Source: Natronospirales bacterium
GTDB taxonomy: Bacteria > Pseudomonadota > Gammaproteobacteria > Natronospirales > REEB76
DNA length: 64,000 bases
Direction of reading: 5' to 3'
Assembly: GCA_021792635.1 (NCBI GenBank)
Contig: JAJYUH010000002.1
Coordinates: 305,548 to 369,547 of the forward strand
In this document: positions 56,885 to 64,000 of the stretch, in pieces
Layout: every line of letters starts with the position of its first letter
Numbering within the stretch: position 1 is the stretch's first letter
The notes under the pieces: generated by a model
Database searches by the model: none
What the model was told of the DNA's origin: nothing
The model's input: only the letters and a program-made list of their open reading frames with translations
Program-made: the position numbers and the translations under genes

Positions 56885-57684
56885 ATCAATGGGGTCAGAC
56901 TCGATTGATTGATGAGATATTGTTAGTGTAGACCGCGATATTAGCCAGGGAGTGGCTGCAATGGCGCGATTACCACGATTTGTATTGCTCGGACACCCGC
57001 AGCATGTCATCCAGCGGGGAAACAACCGGCAGGAGTGTTTTTGTGATACTTCGGACTACCGGTTCTACCTGGACAAACTGCACGCGGCGTCGGTAAAACA
57101 TGCTTGCGAAATCCATGCCTATGTTTTGATGACGAACCATGTTCATCTTCTGGTGACGCCGCGGCGTGAAGATGCGATCGGCAAGATGATGCAAACCTTG
57201 GGGCGATATTACGTCCAGTATTACAACTACTGTTATAAGCGCACTGGCACGTTGTGGGAGGGTCGGTATAAAGCCACACTGATTGACAGCGAAACCTACC
57301 TCTTGACCTGCATGCGTTATATCGAACTCAATCCGGTACGGGCGAATCACATGGCAGAGCATCCCGCTCAGTACCCGTGGTCTAGTTATCGGCATAATGC
57401 TCTAGGGCGGGAAGATCGGTTGGTGACGCCGCATCTGGAATACCAGCGCTTGGGGAAAACCTGGGAAGAGCAGCAAATCGCGTATCGGCAGTTGTTCCGA
57501 GCTAAAATGGCAGAAAGGACGCTGGATGAAATCCGGCAGGCCACCAACAAAGCTTGGGTACTGGGCAATGATCACTTTAAGCGTAGAATTGAAGCGCAGC
57601 TTAGACGCCGGGTTGAGCCCAAGGCCAGAGGCGGCGATCGCAAGTCTGCAGAACGTGGGATCAATCGAGTCTGACCCCATTGAT
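56885..57684 (+). mobile_element. RAYT unit with perfect 24-bp inverted repeats
   Basis: An identical 24-bp sequence is present in opposite orientations at 56885-56908 and 57661-57684; its core is GGGGTCAGACTC. It bounds a REP-associated tyrosine transposase gene. The right copy covers the transposase stop codon (57672-57674). The unit sits between RHS core copy 1 and an unrelated coding fragment. This size and structure fit a single-stranded transposon-like RAYT element. Confidence 0.85.
56961..57674 (+). CDS. REP-associated tyrosine transposase (Y1 HUH family)
   Basis: A 237-residue HUH single-strand transposase of the IS200/IS605-like RAYT group. It shows ARLPRFVLLGHPQHVIQRGN, the HUH motif in MTNHVHLLVTPRRED, and the nucleophilic tyrosine region YYNYCYKRTGTLWEGRYKAT, then RYIELNPVRANHMAEHP. 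GGGAG precedes the ATG at 56961 by 8 bp; a GTG at 56952 is also in frame. Proteins of this family bind REP-type palindromes, consistent with the flanking inverted repeats. Confidence 0.92.
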   Translation: MARLPRFVLLGHPQHVIQRGNNRQECFCDTSDYRFYLDKLHAASVKHACEIHAYVLMTNHVHLLVTPRREDAIGKMMQTLGRYYVQYYNYCYKRTGTLWEGRYKATLIDSETYLLTCMRYIELNPVRANHMAEHPAQYPWSSYRHNALGREDRLVTPHLEYQRLGKTWEEQQIAYRQLFRAKMAERTLDEIRQATNKAWVLGNDHFKRRIEAQLRRRVEPKARGGDRKSAERGINRV

Positions 57685-58067
57685 TGGTGGAGGGAAAGAC
57701 GACCGGTAACGGAAATAATGGGATGCAGGGTGCGCTTCCCGGGGTCACTGTCCAGCCAGGCAATGTTGCCATCGACCCTGCCGTGCTCGGTCTTCCCACC
57801 GGCGTGTCATCCACAAACCAGACGTTGGCCAACTACGCTTCACAGATCACGATCTCTTTTTCTCCACCGCCACCGCTCCCATCGGGGTTCCCCACTACCT
57901 TTACGGTAGGTGATGTCGTTGGCCCGGCGAGCGCCAGAGGGCAGAATCCGCCAATATTCGACATTAACGGACTTCCTGACCTGCAATCCCAGTACAACGT
58001 TACGGGTATACGCCAGGTAACTATTACCTTTCCTAGCTCTGCGCCTTTCACATGTAGTGGTAGCTGA
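57684..58067 (+). CDS. Orphan coding fragment after the RAYT repeat
   Basis: A 127-residue frame opens at a TTG directly on the right inverted repeat, with no ribosome site. The product is proline-rich with ITISFSPPPPLPSGFPTTFT, SARGQNPPIFDINGLPDLQS and a terminal cysteine. It is probably the 3' part of a gene cut by the RAYT unit, such as an RHS-associated or surface protein. No family is recognised. It overlaps the leader of the next gene slightly. Confidence 0.35.
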   Translation: MVEGKTTGNGNNGMQGALPGVTVQPGNVAIDPAVLGLPTGVSSTNQTLANYASQITISFSPPPPLPSGFPTTFTVGDVVGPASARGQNPPIFDINGLPDLQSQYNVTGIRQVTITFPSSAPFTCSGS

Positions 58068-58083
58068 GATAGGGAGACACACG

Positions 58084-58800
58084 ATGCGTTACTTTCTGAC
58101 TCTTTTGGCAGCTTTCCTAGGGGGACTGTTGGCCGCCTCGACGGCGACCCTCTCTGCGACACCTAATTCGGTCAAGCCCGCGCATATGGACTACTCAACT
58201 CAGGGCACAAGTGTGGTCTCACCCGACGGCAAGACCGAGATCACCGTCACTGGCGAGAAGAAATCACTTGGGGCGTGGGTGACAATCAACAAGCCCATGC
58301 AAGGGTGGTCCATACAAGTGTGGCCGATTGAGCGAGACGTCGATGTGCTCTGGGATCCAGACAGTCACGTTTTCGCCTTGACCGACAACAGATACGCTAA
58401 CGAGTCCTACATCCTAATCATCGGTACGGAGTTTCACATGAATGGGCCAACGCTGGGTGTGCAGCGAGTAGACCTTACGCCGCTTCTCCGGCAAGCCTTT
58501 GCAAGCAGCGCTCGGCAATACTACCGGCAACACTACGGGACGACGGATTTCGATGACTCATATTCGTTCTACGCCAGGGCTCTTCTTTGGACCAGTAATG
58601 AACATCTGTTAGTGGGCGTATCTGCTATAACGAGTCTAGCATTGCCGCAACATGCACTCGGGGCAGCGCCCGGAGTAAAGGGGTGGAGCCTCGGATACCT
58701 GCTCGACGTACCACAAAGAAAGATTCTAGCGGTGCTCAACGAGAAGGCTGTACAGAAACAGTATGGGATCGATCTCTCCAAGAGCGCATTACGCAATTGA
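58084..58800 (+). CDS. Secreted hypothetical protein
   Basis: A 238-residue protein with a Sec signal peptide (RYFLTLLAAFLGGLLAASTA) and a soluble beta-rich region containing GKTEITVTGEKKSLGAWVTI and VDVLWDPDSHVFALTDNRYA. GGGAG lies about 9 bp before the ATG. Base composition is less GC-rich than the core genes. The 3' end overlaps the open RHS frame, which suggests its last part was placed by rearrangement. No family is recognised. Confidence 0.7.
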   Translation: MRYFLTLLAAFLGGLLAASTATLSATPNSVKPAHMDYSTQGTSVVSPDGKTEITVTGEKKSLGAWVTINKPMQGWSIQVWPIERDVDVLWDPDSHVFALTDNRYANESYILIIGTEFHMNGPTLGVQRVDLTPLLRQAFASSARQYYRQHYGTTDFDDSYSFYARALLWTSNEHLLVGVSAITSLALPQHALGAAPGVKGWSLGYLLDVPQRKILAVLNEKAVQKQYGIDLSKSALRN

Positions 58801-60247
58801 CGTCGGATTCGAGGTGGTTTCGACTGCCACCACCACCGAGTACCGCCACAACATCATCGCCGACGGCGAGGTCATCGCGGTGCACACCATCGACCAGAGC
58901 GGCAACGCCTACACCGATTACCTGCACTATGACCAACTGGGGAGCGTGGATGCTATTACTGACGATCAGGGTACTGTGATTCAGAGCATGAGCTTTGATG
59001 CCTTCGGGCAAAGGCGCGACCCCAACAACTGGGACTATGATCTCAGCCAGAACACGATCTCCACCCTCAAGGCCTACACCGACCGGGGCTATACGGACCA
59101 GGAGCAGCTCGACAACCTGAGTCTGGTGGACCTGAACGGCCGGGTGTATGACCCGACGGTGGGGCGGTTTATCAGCGCCGATCCCACCGTCCCCGACCCA
59201 TTCTACAGTCAGGCTTTCAACCGGTACAGCTACGTCTATAACAGCCCGCTGGAATACACGGATCCGAGCGGGCTCTGCCCAGCTAAAATGCTGTGTGAAT
59301 GGTTTCCAACGGGACCCAACGGGTCTTATCAGGAATACACCGTTGGTGCATTGGGCGGTAGCGGAAACTATACACTGCTTCCCGCCATTGACAGTCTAGC
59401 CAATGACAATATTATTGCCAACAATATGGCAGCAGAAGTCGCGTCAATTGATATTGCAGTGGCGTCAACTTTCATAGCAGATAATTCCACTGGGATGACG
59501 ACTCTTGCTGCGCCAGTCAGCACCGGCGGAATCGCTTCTGTGCCATCCGGTGGACTTGCAAGTTTACCTCCGCTTTCGCCTACGCAATGCGAATGCAACA
59601 TTGGAGGGGACAATCAGGTAGGGAATTCAATGGCTGGTTGGCAGCTTTGTGGTGCAGGTTGCTTTGCGTTTGTCGGCATGGCGTCTACCCCGAGTTTCGA
59701 TCCGCAGGAGCACTTTGATCCCATGTCCAGCCGGGATGCGCAACTGGCGGCCAGGCAGGCGGCGGCGACTCTACCGCGGGCACCAGGAGTGGGACCGATG
59801 CTTCCCGCCAGACCCATGCTGGGGACGATGGGGAGGCCGACGCCGGTTTGTGGCCCTTGCAGTCCCTATCGTTATACGCAACCGGGGGAGAGTTTTATAC
59901 GTTATGAATCGAATAATCCAGCATTTAGCAAAGTAACCTCAGAAGGTGGTTTGGCACCCGACACTTATGCGGCACCAAGTGGCGAAGGATTGCTGCCACA
60001 GTCTTCGTTAAATGCGCAATATAATTTACCTTCACCGTGGGTTCTAAGAACAAACGCTTATGAAATTACTCCGCCAGCAGGCACGCCGATTATTGGCCCA
60101 CGTCCGGTGGCAGGCGGCTTCGGAAATGAAGTAGTCTTCCCATTCGGCGCCCCGCCGGGCAGCGTGGGACCGGTTATGGAGACACCCGTTGATCCGCTTG
60201 TGGTCGAGCCGGTCATTGTTGAACCGCCCATTATCATTCCGCCATGA
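58763..60247 (+). CDS. RHS core C-terminal fragment with polymorphic toxin-like tail
   Basis: A 494-codon open frame. Residues from about 10 to 170 are RHS-repeat core: HNIIADGEVIAVHTIDQSGN, LHYDQLGSVDAITDDQG, LVDLNGRVYDPTVGRFISAD and NSPLEYTDPSG. After DPSG (near 59272) comes a variable region with two low-complexity stretches and a compact C-terminal segment (about 365-475) with FIRYESNNPAF, GLAPDTYAAPSG and GGFGNEVVFPFG, a pattern like TNT/ADP-ribosyl-type toxins. The N-terminal RHS repeats and any secretion domain are missing, and the start at 58763 lies inside the previous gene. A truncated, displaced toxin end. Confidence 0.75.
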   Translation: MGSISPRAHYAIDVGFEVVSTATTTEYRHNIIADGEVIAVHTIDQSGNAYTDYLHYDQLGSVDAITDDQGTVIQSMSFDAFGQRRDPNNWDYDLSQNTISTLKAYTDRGYTDQEQLDNLSLVDLNGRVYDPTVGRFISADPTVPDPFYSQAFNRYSYVYNSPLEYTDPSGLCPAKMLCEWFPTGPNGSYQEYTVGALGGSGNYTLLPAIDSLANDNIIANNMAAEVASIDIAVASTFIADNSTGMTTLAAPVSTGGIASVPSGGLASLPPLSPTQCECNIGGDNQVGNSMAGWQLCGAGCFAFVGMASTPSFDPQEHFDPMSSRDAQLAARQAAATLPRAPGVGPMLPARPMLGTMGRPTPVCGPCSPYRYTQPGESFIRYESNNPAFSKVTSEGGLAPDTYAAPSGEGLLPQSSLNAQYNLPSPWVLRTNAYEITPPAGTPIIGPRPVAGGFGNEVVFPFGAPPGSVGPVMETPVDPLVVEPVIVEPPIIIPP

Positions 60248-60255
60248 GGTAGAAA

Positions 60256-60477
60256 ATGCTGCACCTTAGCGATAAATGGGGTCCTATCCTAGTATCTCAG
60301 CCGGAAAGTGGGATGGGATATTGGATTACTTCAGTTTTTCTGCGCGATGGCCGGAAAATTGATAATGTTACGATTGTGGGTGGCATAGTTACAGAAGTTG
60401 ATGGAAAGCCAGAAATCCCTTTTACAGAGGAGGATATTGTTGACATCAGAGTGATGAATGTGCCGCGAAGGCACTGA
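60256..60477 (+). CDS. Small protein, candidate immunity partner
   Basis: A 73-residue protein starting 8 bp after the toxin-like stop, with GAGG 6 bp before the ATG. Sequence features are MGYWITSVFLRDGRKIDNVT and IPFTEEDIVDIRVMN, mixed alpha/beta and acidic. No family is recognised by me. Its size, acidity and direct position after an RHS C-terminal end are typical of immunity proteins of polymorphic toxins. The role is inferred from position. Confidence 0.55.
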   Translation: MLHLSDKWGPILVSQPESGMGYWITSVFLRDGRKIDNVTIVGGIVTEVDGKPEIPFTEEDIVDIRVMNVPRRH

Positions 60478-60551
60478 GCATCGGATCGGTGAGCGCCCTG
60501 TGAAGTCCCGGAGTGCGGCCTCCGGCGCGGAATTCGTGCTGCCGCCTGCGT

Positions 60552-60616
60552 ATTTCACCGCATGCCGGTCAGGGATTTCACCTGATGCCGGTCGCCGATT
60601 TCACCGCATGTCGGTC
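60552..60616 (+). repeat. 23-bp tandem repeats, IS21-type end
   Basis: Three copies of an ATTTCACC(G/T)(C/G)ATG(C/T)CGGTC unit begin at 60552, 60575 and 60598, exactly 23 bp apart. Multiple repeats of this kind form transposase-binding sites at the ends of IS21-family elements. They lie upstream of the truncated istA. Confidence 0.75.
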
Positions 60617-60691
60617 ACCCAGTAGAGGGTAGGTCAGAAGAAGCAGGACAACCCGCTATCGTCGGTTTCTTTGCATTGAAGGAGACCGGCG

Positions 60692-60976
60692 ATGGCCCAA
60701 CCGAGGTTGTCCGTGCGTAAAGTACGCGAGATTTTGAGACTGCACCATGAACAGGCCTTGCCGGCGCGGCAGATTGCGGCCGGCGTGGGCTGCGCCCTGT
60801 CCACGGTGCAGGAGTGTCTGCGGCGAGCCGCTGCCGCGGGGGTCGGCTGGCCGTTGCCGGCACAGTGGGATGAGGCGGGTCTTGAGAGCCGACTGTATCC
60901 GCCCGCCATGCCGGCGGTGGATTACCCGCTGCCCGATTTTGCGAGGATCCAGGCCGAACTCGCCCAAAAGGGCGTT
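60692..60976 (+). pseudogene. Truncated IS21-family istA (first element)
   Basis: The frame encodes the first about 95 residues of an IS21-type IstA: helix-turn-helix VRKVREILRLHHEQALPARQ, IAAGVGCALSTVQECLRR, ending PLPDFARIQAELAQKG, after which similarity stops. The frame runs to 61090 but the rest is unrelated. A GGAG lies 7 bp before the ATG. The DDE domain and istB are lost, so the element is dead. Confidence 0.8.
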
Positions 60977-61101
60977 TTAGTTCAGTTCAGGGCCTATCTC
61001 GGCTTCCAAAACAGTCATATTGGAAGTCATATTGTTTATTTCTATAACGTATCGGCGGGCGAGCGCAAGTTCCCTGCCTTTTTACGTTAGGGAGGATGAC
61101 C

Positions 61102-61137
61102 ATGAGGAGATGGGACCGGCTATTGGATGCCTATATT
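61102..61137 (+). pseudogene. Possible 5' end of a site-specific recombinase
   Basis: Twelve codons (MRRWDRLLDAYI) begin six bases after GGAGG and are interrupted by an IS66-type terminus. The opening resembles phage-type integrases whose N-terminus reads M-RRWDRL. Very short, so identification is weak. Confidence 0.3.
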
Positions 61138-61295
61138 GTAAGCGTCAATTTAACCACACCCTATCCAGCCTGCCAATGCGCCGTTAGCGTAGTCGCTTTC
61201 TCCAATCGGGGTAGTAGAGATGAAGCGACGGACACAGGCGGAATGGCGGGCGCTTTTTGACGCGCAGGCAAGCAGCGGGCTGACGGCGGCGGGTT
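61138..61295 (+). mobile_element. IS66-family left-end remnant with tnpA start
   Basis: Starts GTAAGCGTCAATTTAACCAC, matching the GTAA terminus of IS66 elements. At 61220 an ATG opens a frame for KRRTQAEWRALFDAQASSGL, the N-terminus of the small IS66 accessory protein TnpA, cut at 61295 by the end of the IS21-family element. The remaining IS66 genes are absent on the far side. Confidence 0.7.
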
Positions 61296-61442
61296 TGTCA
61301 GTTTTCGCCTATATGGAGCCAAAGCATTTTCGGCGTAATGGAGCCAGGGGATTTTCGGCATAAAGGCGCCAGGCTGAGAGGGTAATCGGGACTCGAACGA
61401 TCCGTAATGGGCTAGGCTCGCGGCTTTTTGCCGGGAGCCGCC

Positions 61443-62987
61443 ATGAGCAATCGGAGGTTCGAGATGTATCAGTACCGACAGATTCTGGTGCGCATGCGCC
61501 AGGGGGATACCGACCGGGAGATCGCGCGGGCGCGACTGATGGGCCGGCGCAAGCTTGCGACCGTGCGTGCGCGTGCCATCGCCTTGGGCTGGCTGCAGAG
61601 CGCGACCGCGTTGCCCGACGACGCGCGCTTGGCCGAGACGTTCGGTCAGACAGCTCCACGGGCGAGCAGTGTTTCTTCGCTCGCCCCGTGGCGAGAGCAG
61701 ATCCAGCAATGGCACGGCGCGGGCGTCCAGGGCACCACCATTCACGCGGCGCTCGTGCGCGAGCGCGGCTACACGGGCAGCTACTCCTCGGTGTATCGGA
61801 TGCTGCGCCGGCTTTCGGCCGCGGCCGTACCCGAGGTGCCCCTGCGGCTCACCTTTGAGCCGGGCGAGGCCGTCCAGGTCGATTTCGGCGCCGGCCCCCT
61901 GCTTACCGACGTCATGACCGGGGAGCAGTTCAAGACCTGGTTCTTCGTGATGACGTTGTGCTACTCGCGCCATCAGTACGTCGAGTGGGTGCGCGACCAA
62001 ACGGTCGCCACCTGGCTCGCCTGCCATCGGCACGCGTTCGCGTGGTTCGGCGGGGTGGTGCGGCGCGTGATTATCGACAACGCGAAGTGCGCCATCGTAC
62101 GCGCCTGTCGCTACGACCCGGCGGTGCAGCGGGCGTACGCCGAGTGTGCCGAGGGCTACGGCTTCAAAATCGATGCCTGTCCACCGCGCGATCCTCAGAA
62201 AAAGGGCATCGTCGAGTCCGGCGTCAAGTACGTCAAACGCCACTTTCTGCCGCTACGCACCTTCCGGGGTCTCGCCGATGCCAACCGCCAGGCCCAAGAC
62301 TGGGTGATGGGTGAAGCAGGCAATCGGGTCCACGGCACGACCCGTGAGCGGCCCCTCACGCAGTTCACCGAGATCGAGCGCTCGCTCCTCGCCCCGCTCC
62401 CGGATGTGCCGCCGGTGCTGGCCACGTGGGCGCAGGTCAAAGTGCACCGTGATGCGCATGTGCAGTTCCAACGCTGCTACTACTCGGTGCCCTTCCGTTT
62501 GGCCGGCCAGTCGCTGTGGCTGAAGGCCACCGACAACACCGTGACGCTGTATCGCGAGCAGCAAGTGGTCGCCCAGCATGTGCGGCTGCTGCGTCCGGGT
62601 GCGCGCCACACCGTTGACGACCACCTGCCGCCCGCCGCCTTGGCCTGGCACCTGCACGACACGCAGTGGTGTTTACACGAAGCCGAACGCATCGGCCCGT
62701 CGTGTCTGGCGCTCGTGACCGCGCTCTTTGCCGATCGGGTTCTGGTCCGATTGCGTGCCGTGCAGGGCGTGCTGCGCTTGGCCCATGCCTTTGGCCGCGC
62801 GCGCCTCGAGGCGGCCTGCGCCCGCGCCTTGCATTTCGGCACGCCGAGCTATCACGCCGTGAAGGCCATCCTCACCAAAGGGCTTGATCAGCAACCGCTC
62901 ACCGCGCCGACCGCCGTTCCCGCCGCCCGCACCTACACCGAGGGCGGCCGATTCTGCCGTGATCCCCATACCCTGTTAACCCACTGA
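61443..62987 (+). CDS. istA: IS21-family transposase IstA
   Basis: A 514-residue transposase: N-terminal helix-turn-helix (MYQYRQILVRMRQGDTDREI), a DDE integrase core with aspartates in AVQVDFGAGPLLT and VIIDNAKCAIV and the glutamate in KKGIVESGVKYVKRHF, and a C-terminal beta-domain (HVQFQRCYYSVPFRL). It looks intact with the catalytic triad kept. I use ATG 61443, with GGGAG upstream; a start at 61428 is possible. Confidence 0.94.
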   Translation: MSNRRFEMYQYRQILVRMRQGDTDREIARARLMGRRKLATVRARAIALGWLQSATALPDDARLAETFGQTAPRASSVSSLAPWREQIQQWHGAGVQGTTIHAALVRERGYTGSYSSVYRMLRRLSAAAVPEVPLRLTFEPGEAVQVDFGAGPLLTDVMTGEQFKTWFFVMTLCYSRHQYVEWVRDQTVATWLACHRHAFAWFGGVVRRVIIDNAKCAIVRACRYDPAVQRAYAECAEGYGFKIDACPPRDPQKKGIVESGVKYVKRHFLPLRTFRGLADANRQAQDWVMGEAGNRVHGTTRERPLTQFTEIERSLLAPLPDVPPVLATWAQVKVHRDAHVQFQRCYYSVPFRLAGQSLWLKATDNTVTLYREQQVVAQHVRLLRPGARHTVDDHLPPAALAWHLHDTQWCLHEAERIGPSCLALVTALFADRVLVRLRAVQGVLRLAHAFGRARLEAACARALHFGTPSYHAVKAILTKGLDQQPLTAPTAVPAARTYTEGGRFCRDPHTLLTH

Positions 62988-63002
62988 AAGGAGCGTTCCC
63001 TT

Positions 63003-63791
63003 ATGCATCCGAACCCCGAACTCACTCCACTGCTCAAGCAGCTGCGGCTCTCCGGGATCCTCGATTCACTCGAGGTCCGCAACCGCGAAGCCATCGACCG
63101 CAAACTCGCCTATACCGACTTCCTGAATCTGCTTATTCAGGATGAGGTCGCGCGCCGCGATCAAAAACGGCTCGCCCTGCGTCTGCATCGCGCGAACTTC
63201 CGTTCCCATAAAACGCTGGAAGCCTTCGACTTCGAGCGACTGCCCACTCTCAATCGCGCGCTCATCCACGATCTCGCCACCTGTCGCTTCGTTGCCGAGA
63301 AGGTCGCCGTGCTCATCTGCGGTCCTTGCGGCACCGGCAAAAGTCACCTCGCCCAAGCCCTCGGCCACTGCGCCGTGCGCCAGGGCCTCGATGTGCTGTT
63401 CACCTCCCAGTCGCAATTGCTCGCGAGTCTCAACGCCGCCCGTGCCACCGGTACCTTCGAGCGCCGCTTCCAGCAGCTCGTGCACGTAAGCGTATTGATC
63501 ATCGACGACTTCGGACTCAAGCCCCTGCGCCCACCCGAGGATGAGGACTTCCATGAACTCGTCGCCGAACGCTACGAGCAAACCGCCACGGTACTCACCA
63601 GCAACCTCGATTTCAGCGAATGGGGCGACGCTTTCCCAACCAACAAGATGCTCGGCGCGGCCACCTTGGACCGCCTGCGTCACGGCGCCTACCGCGTCAT
63701 CCTCGATGGCGACAGCTACCGTGCTCCCAAACCGCTGCCCGAATCCACCCCACCAGCACTTGCCAAAGGAGCAAAAACCTTGCAATCTTAA
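63003..63791 (+). CDS. istB: IS21-family ATPase helper IstB
   Basis: A 262-residue AAA+ ATPase that assists IstA in target choice. Walker A CGPCGTGKSHLAQALGHCA, Walker B VLIIDDFGLKPLRPPEDEDF and ATVLTSNLDFSEWGDAFPTN followed by RLRHGAYRVILDGDSYR are present. AAAGGAG lies about 10 bp before the ATG. Intact; it follows istA by 15 bp. Confidence 0.94.
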   Translation: MHPNPELTPLLKQLRLSGILDSLEVRNREAIDRKLAYTDFLNLLIQDEVARRDQKRLALRLHRANFRSHKTLEAFDFERLPTLNRALIHDLATCRFVAEKVAVLICGPCGTGKSHLAQALGHCAVRQGLDVLFTSQSQLLASLNAARATGTFERRFQQLVHVSVLIIDDFGLKPLRPPEDEDFHELVAERYEQTATVLTSNLDFSEWGDAFPTNKMLGAATLDRLRHGAYRVILDGDSYRAPKPLPESTPPALAKGAKTLQS

Positions 63792-63876
63792 CGCGAGTTC
63801 AAGTCCCGTTTATTCGCCCATTCCGCTGGCGCCATTACGCCGAAAAGCACCGGCGCCATTAACCCGAAAATTGACA

Positions 63877-64000
63877 GCGCCTGTTCATTACCCCCCTCGC
63901 CGCGATAGACGCCCGTAGCGGCATTCAACATCGCGCCGCTGCCCAGACACACGATGCCCACCAGCCGGCACAGCGGGAAACCCAGGCCAGGCTTCTGGCT
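63877..64000 (-). pseudogene. IS4-type transposase internal fragment
   Basis: Read on the minus strand the last 124 bp encode SQKPGLGFPLCRLVGIVCLG then SGAMLNAATGVYRGEGGNEQ, which resembles the PGLGFP...ATGAxxDxAxGxYxGKG stretch of IS4-type transposases. It is cut by the right end of the IS21-family element, and continues beyond the window, so intactness on that side is unknown. Confidence 0.6.

Larger units (their letters stand above)
61296..63876 (+). mobile_element. Complete IS21-family insertion sequence
   Basis: A 2,581-bp element beginning TGTCAGTTTTCG and ending with the inverted CGAAAATTGACA. Its left end has three 25-bp repeats starting at 61301, 61326 and 61351 (unit like TTTTCGGCGTAATGGAGCCA), its right end two inverted copies near 63828-63876. 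It carries istA and istB in the usual order. No target duplication is seen: the flanks belong to different elements. Confidence 0.9.

Noticed and set aside
60552..60616. CRISPR-like repeat array
   Set aside because: The three 23-bp units are directly adjacent, leaving no spacers, and lie at the end of an IS21-type remnant.

Overview
The window reads as chromosomal DNA of a free-living gammaproteobacterium. The evidence is the gene orders: rpsA-ihfB-lapA-lapB, thrS-infC-rpmI-rplT-pheS-pheT-ihfA, fabD-fabG-acpP-fabF-pabB-pabC-mltG-tmk-holB-pilZ, a type II secretion run gspG to gspN, and an endonuclease-family gene beside a clsB-type cardiolipin synthase. Coding is dense, GC is moderately high, and many genes overlap by ATGA. 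I cannot name the genus; an environmental lineage outside the well-studied enterics is an inference.

Positions 1 to about 16,000 are housekeeping: the end of rpsA, ihfB, the LPS-control pair lapA/lapB, galU, a glycosyltransferase, tRNA-Asn, an aminotransferase divergent from uvrB, tRNA-Val, the translation operon thrS to ihfA with a MerR-type regulator, and tRNA-Pro. infC appears to start at AUC, and a strong hairpin lies between rplT and pheS. A short stretch at 16,325-16,545 looks like a structured RNA, perhaps a group II intron remnant. After it comes a 1,113-residue GAF/PAS/GGDEF/EAL protein.

Positions 20,069-25,631 (minus strand) hold gspG-H-I-J-K-L-M-N of a type II secretion system, divergent from a rhombosortase gene. 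Positions 26,538-35,198 hold fatty-acid synthesis, p-aminobenzoate synthesis, MltG, thymidylate kinase, DNA polymerase III delta-prime and PilZ, with an intrinsic terminator-like hairpin between acpP and fabF. Positions 35,262-42,612 hold a cyclic-nucleotide-binding/rhodanese protein, a beta-oxidation multifunctional enzyme with a thioesterase, a phosphodiesterase-family protein, a cardiolipin synthase and a glutathione transferase.

Positions 42,600-48,706 (minus strand) form a compact seven-gene run: DUF1499 protein, flavin disulfide oxidoreductase, TVP38-type membrane protein, ArsS-like radical SAM protein, two glycosyltransferases of the families named after arsenosugar synthesis, and a membrane fatty-acid-hydroxylase-type enzyme. 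No arsenite methyltransferase is present, so the product is open; this is the best candidate for an undescribed pathway. A Rieske/FAD oxidoreductase, a secreted S9 peptidase coupled to a D-amino-acid dehydrogenase, an HD-GYP phosphodiesterase and an internally duplicated membrane protein follow.

From about 56,749 to the end the window is accessory DNA. It contains two diverged copies of an RHS core segment, a REP-associated tyrosine transposase bounded by perfect 24-bp inverted repeats, a secreted hypothetical protein, a displaced RHS C-terminal polymorphic-toxin candidate with a small downstream immunity candidate, and a stack of broken elements: an IS21-type remnant, an integrase start, an IS66 end and an IS4 fragment. 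An intact second IS21-family element (istA, istB) sits between the IS66 and IS4 pieces.
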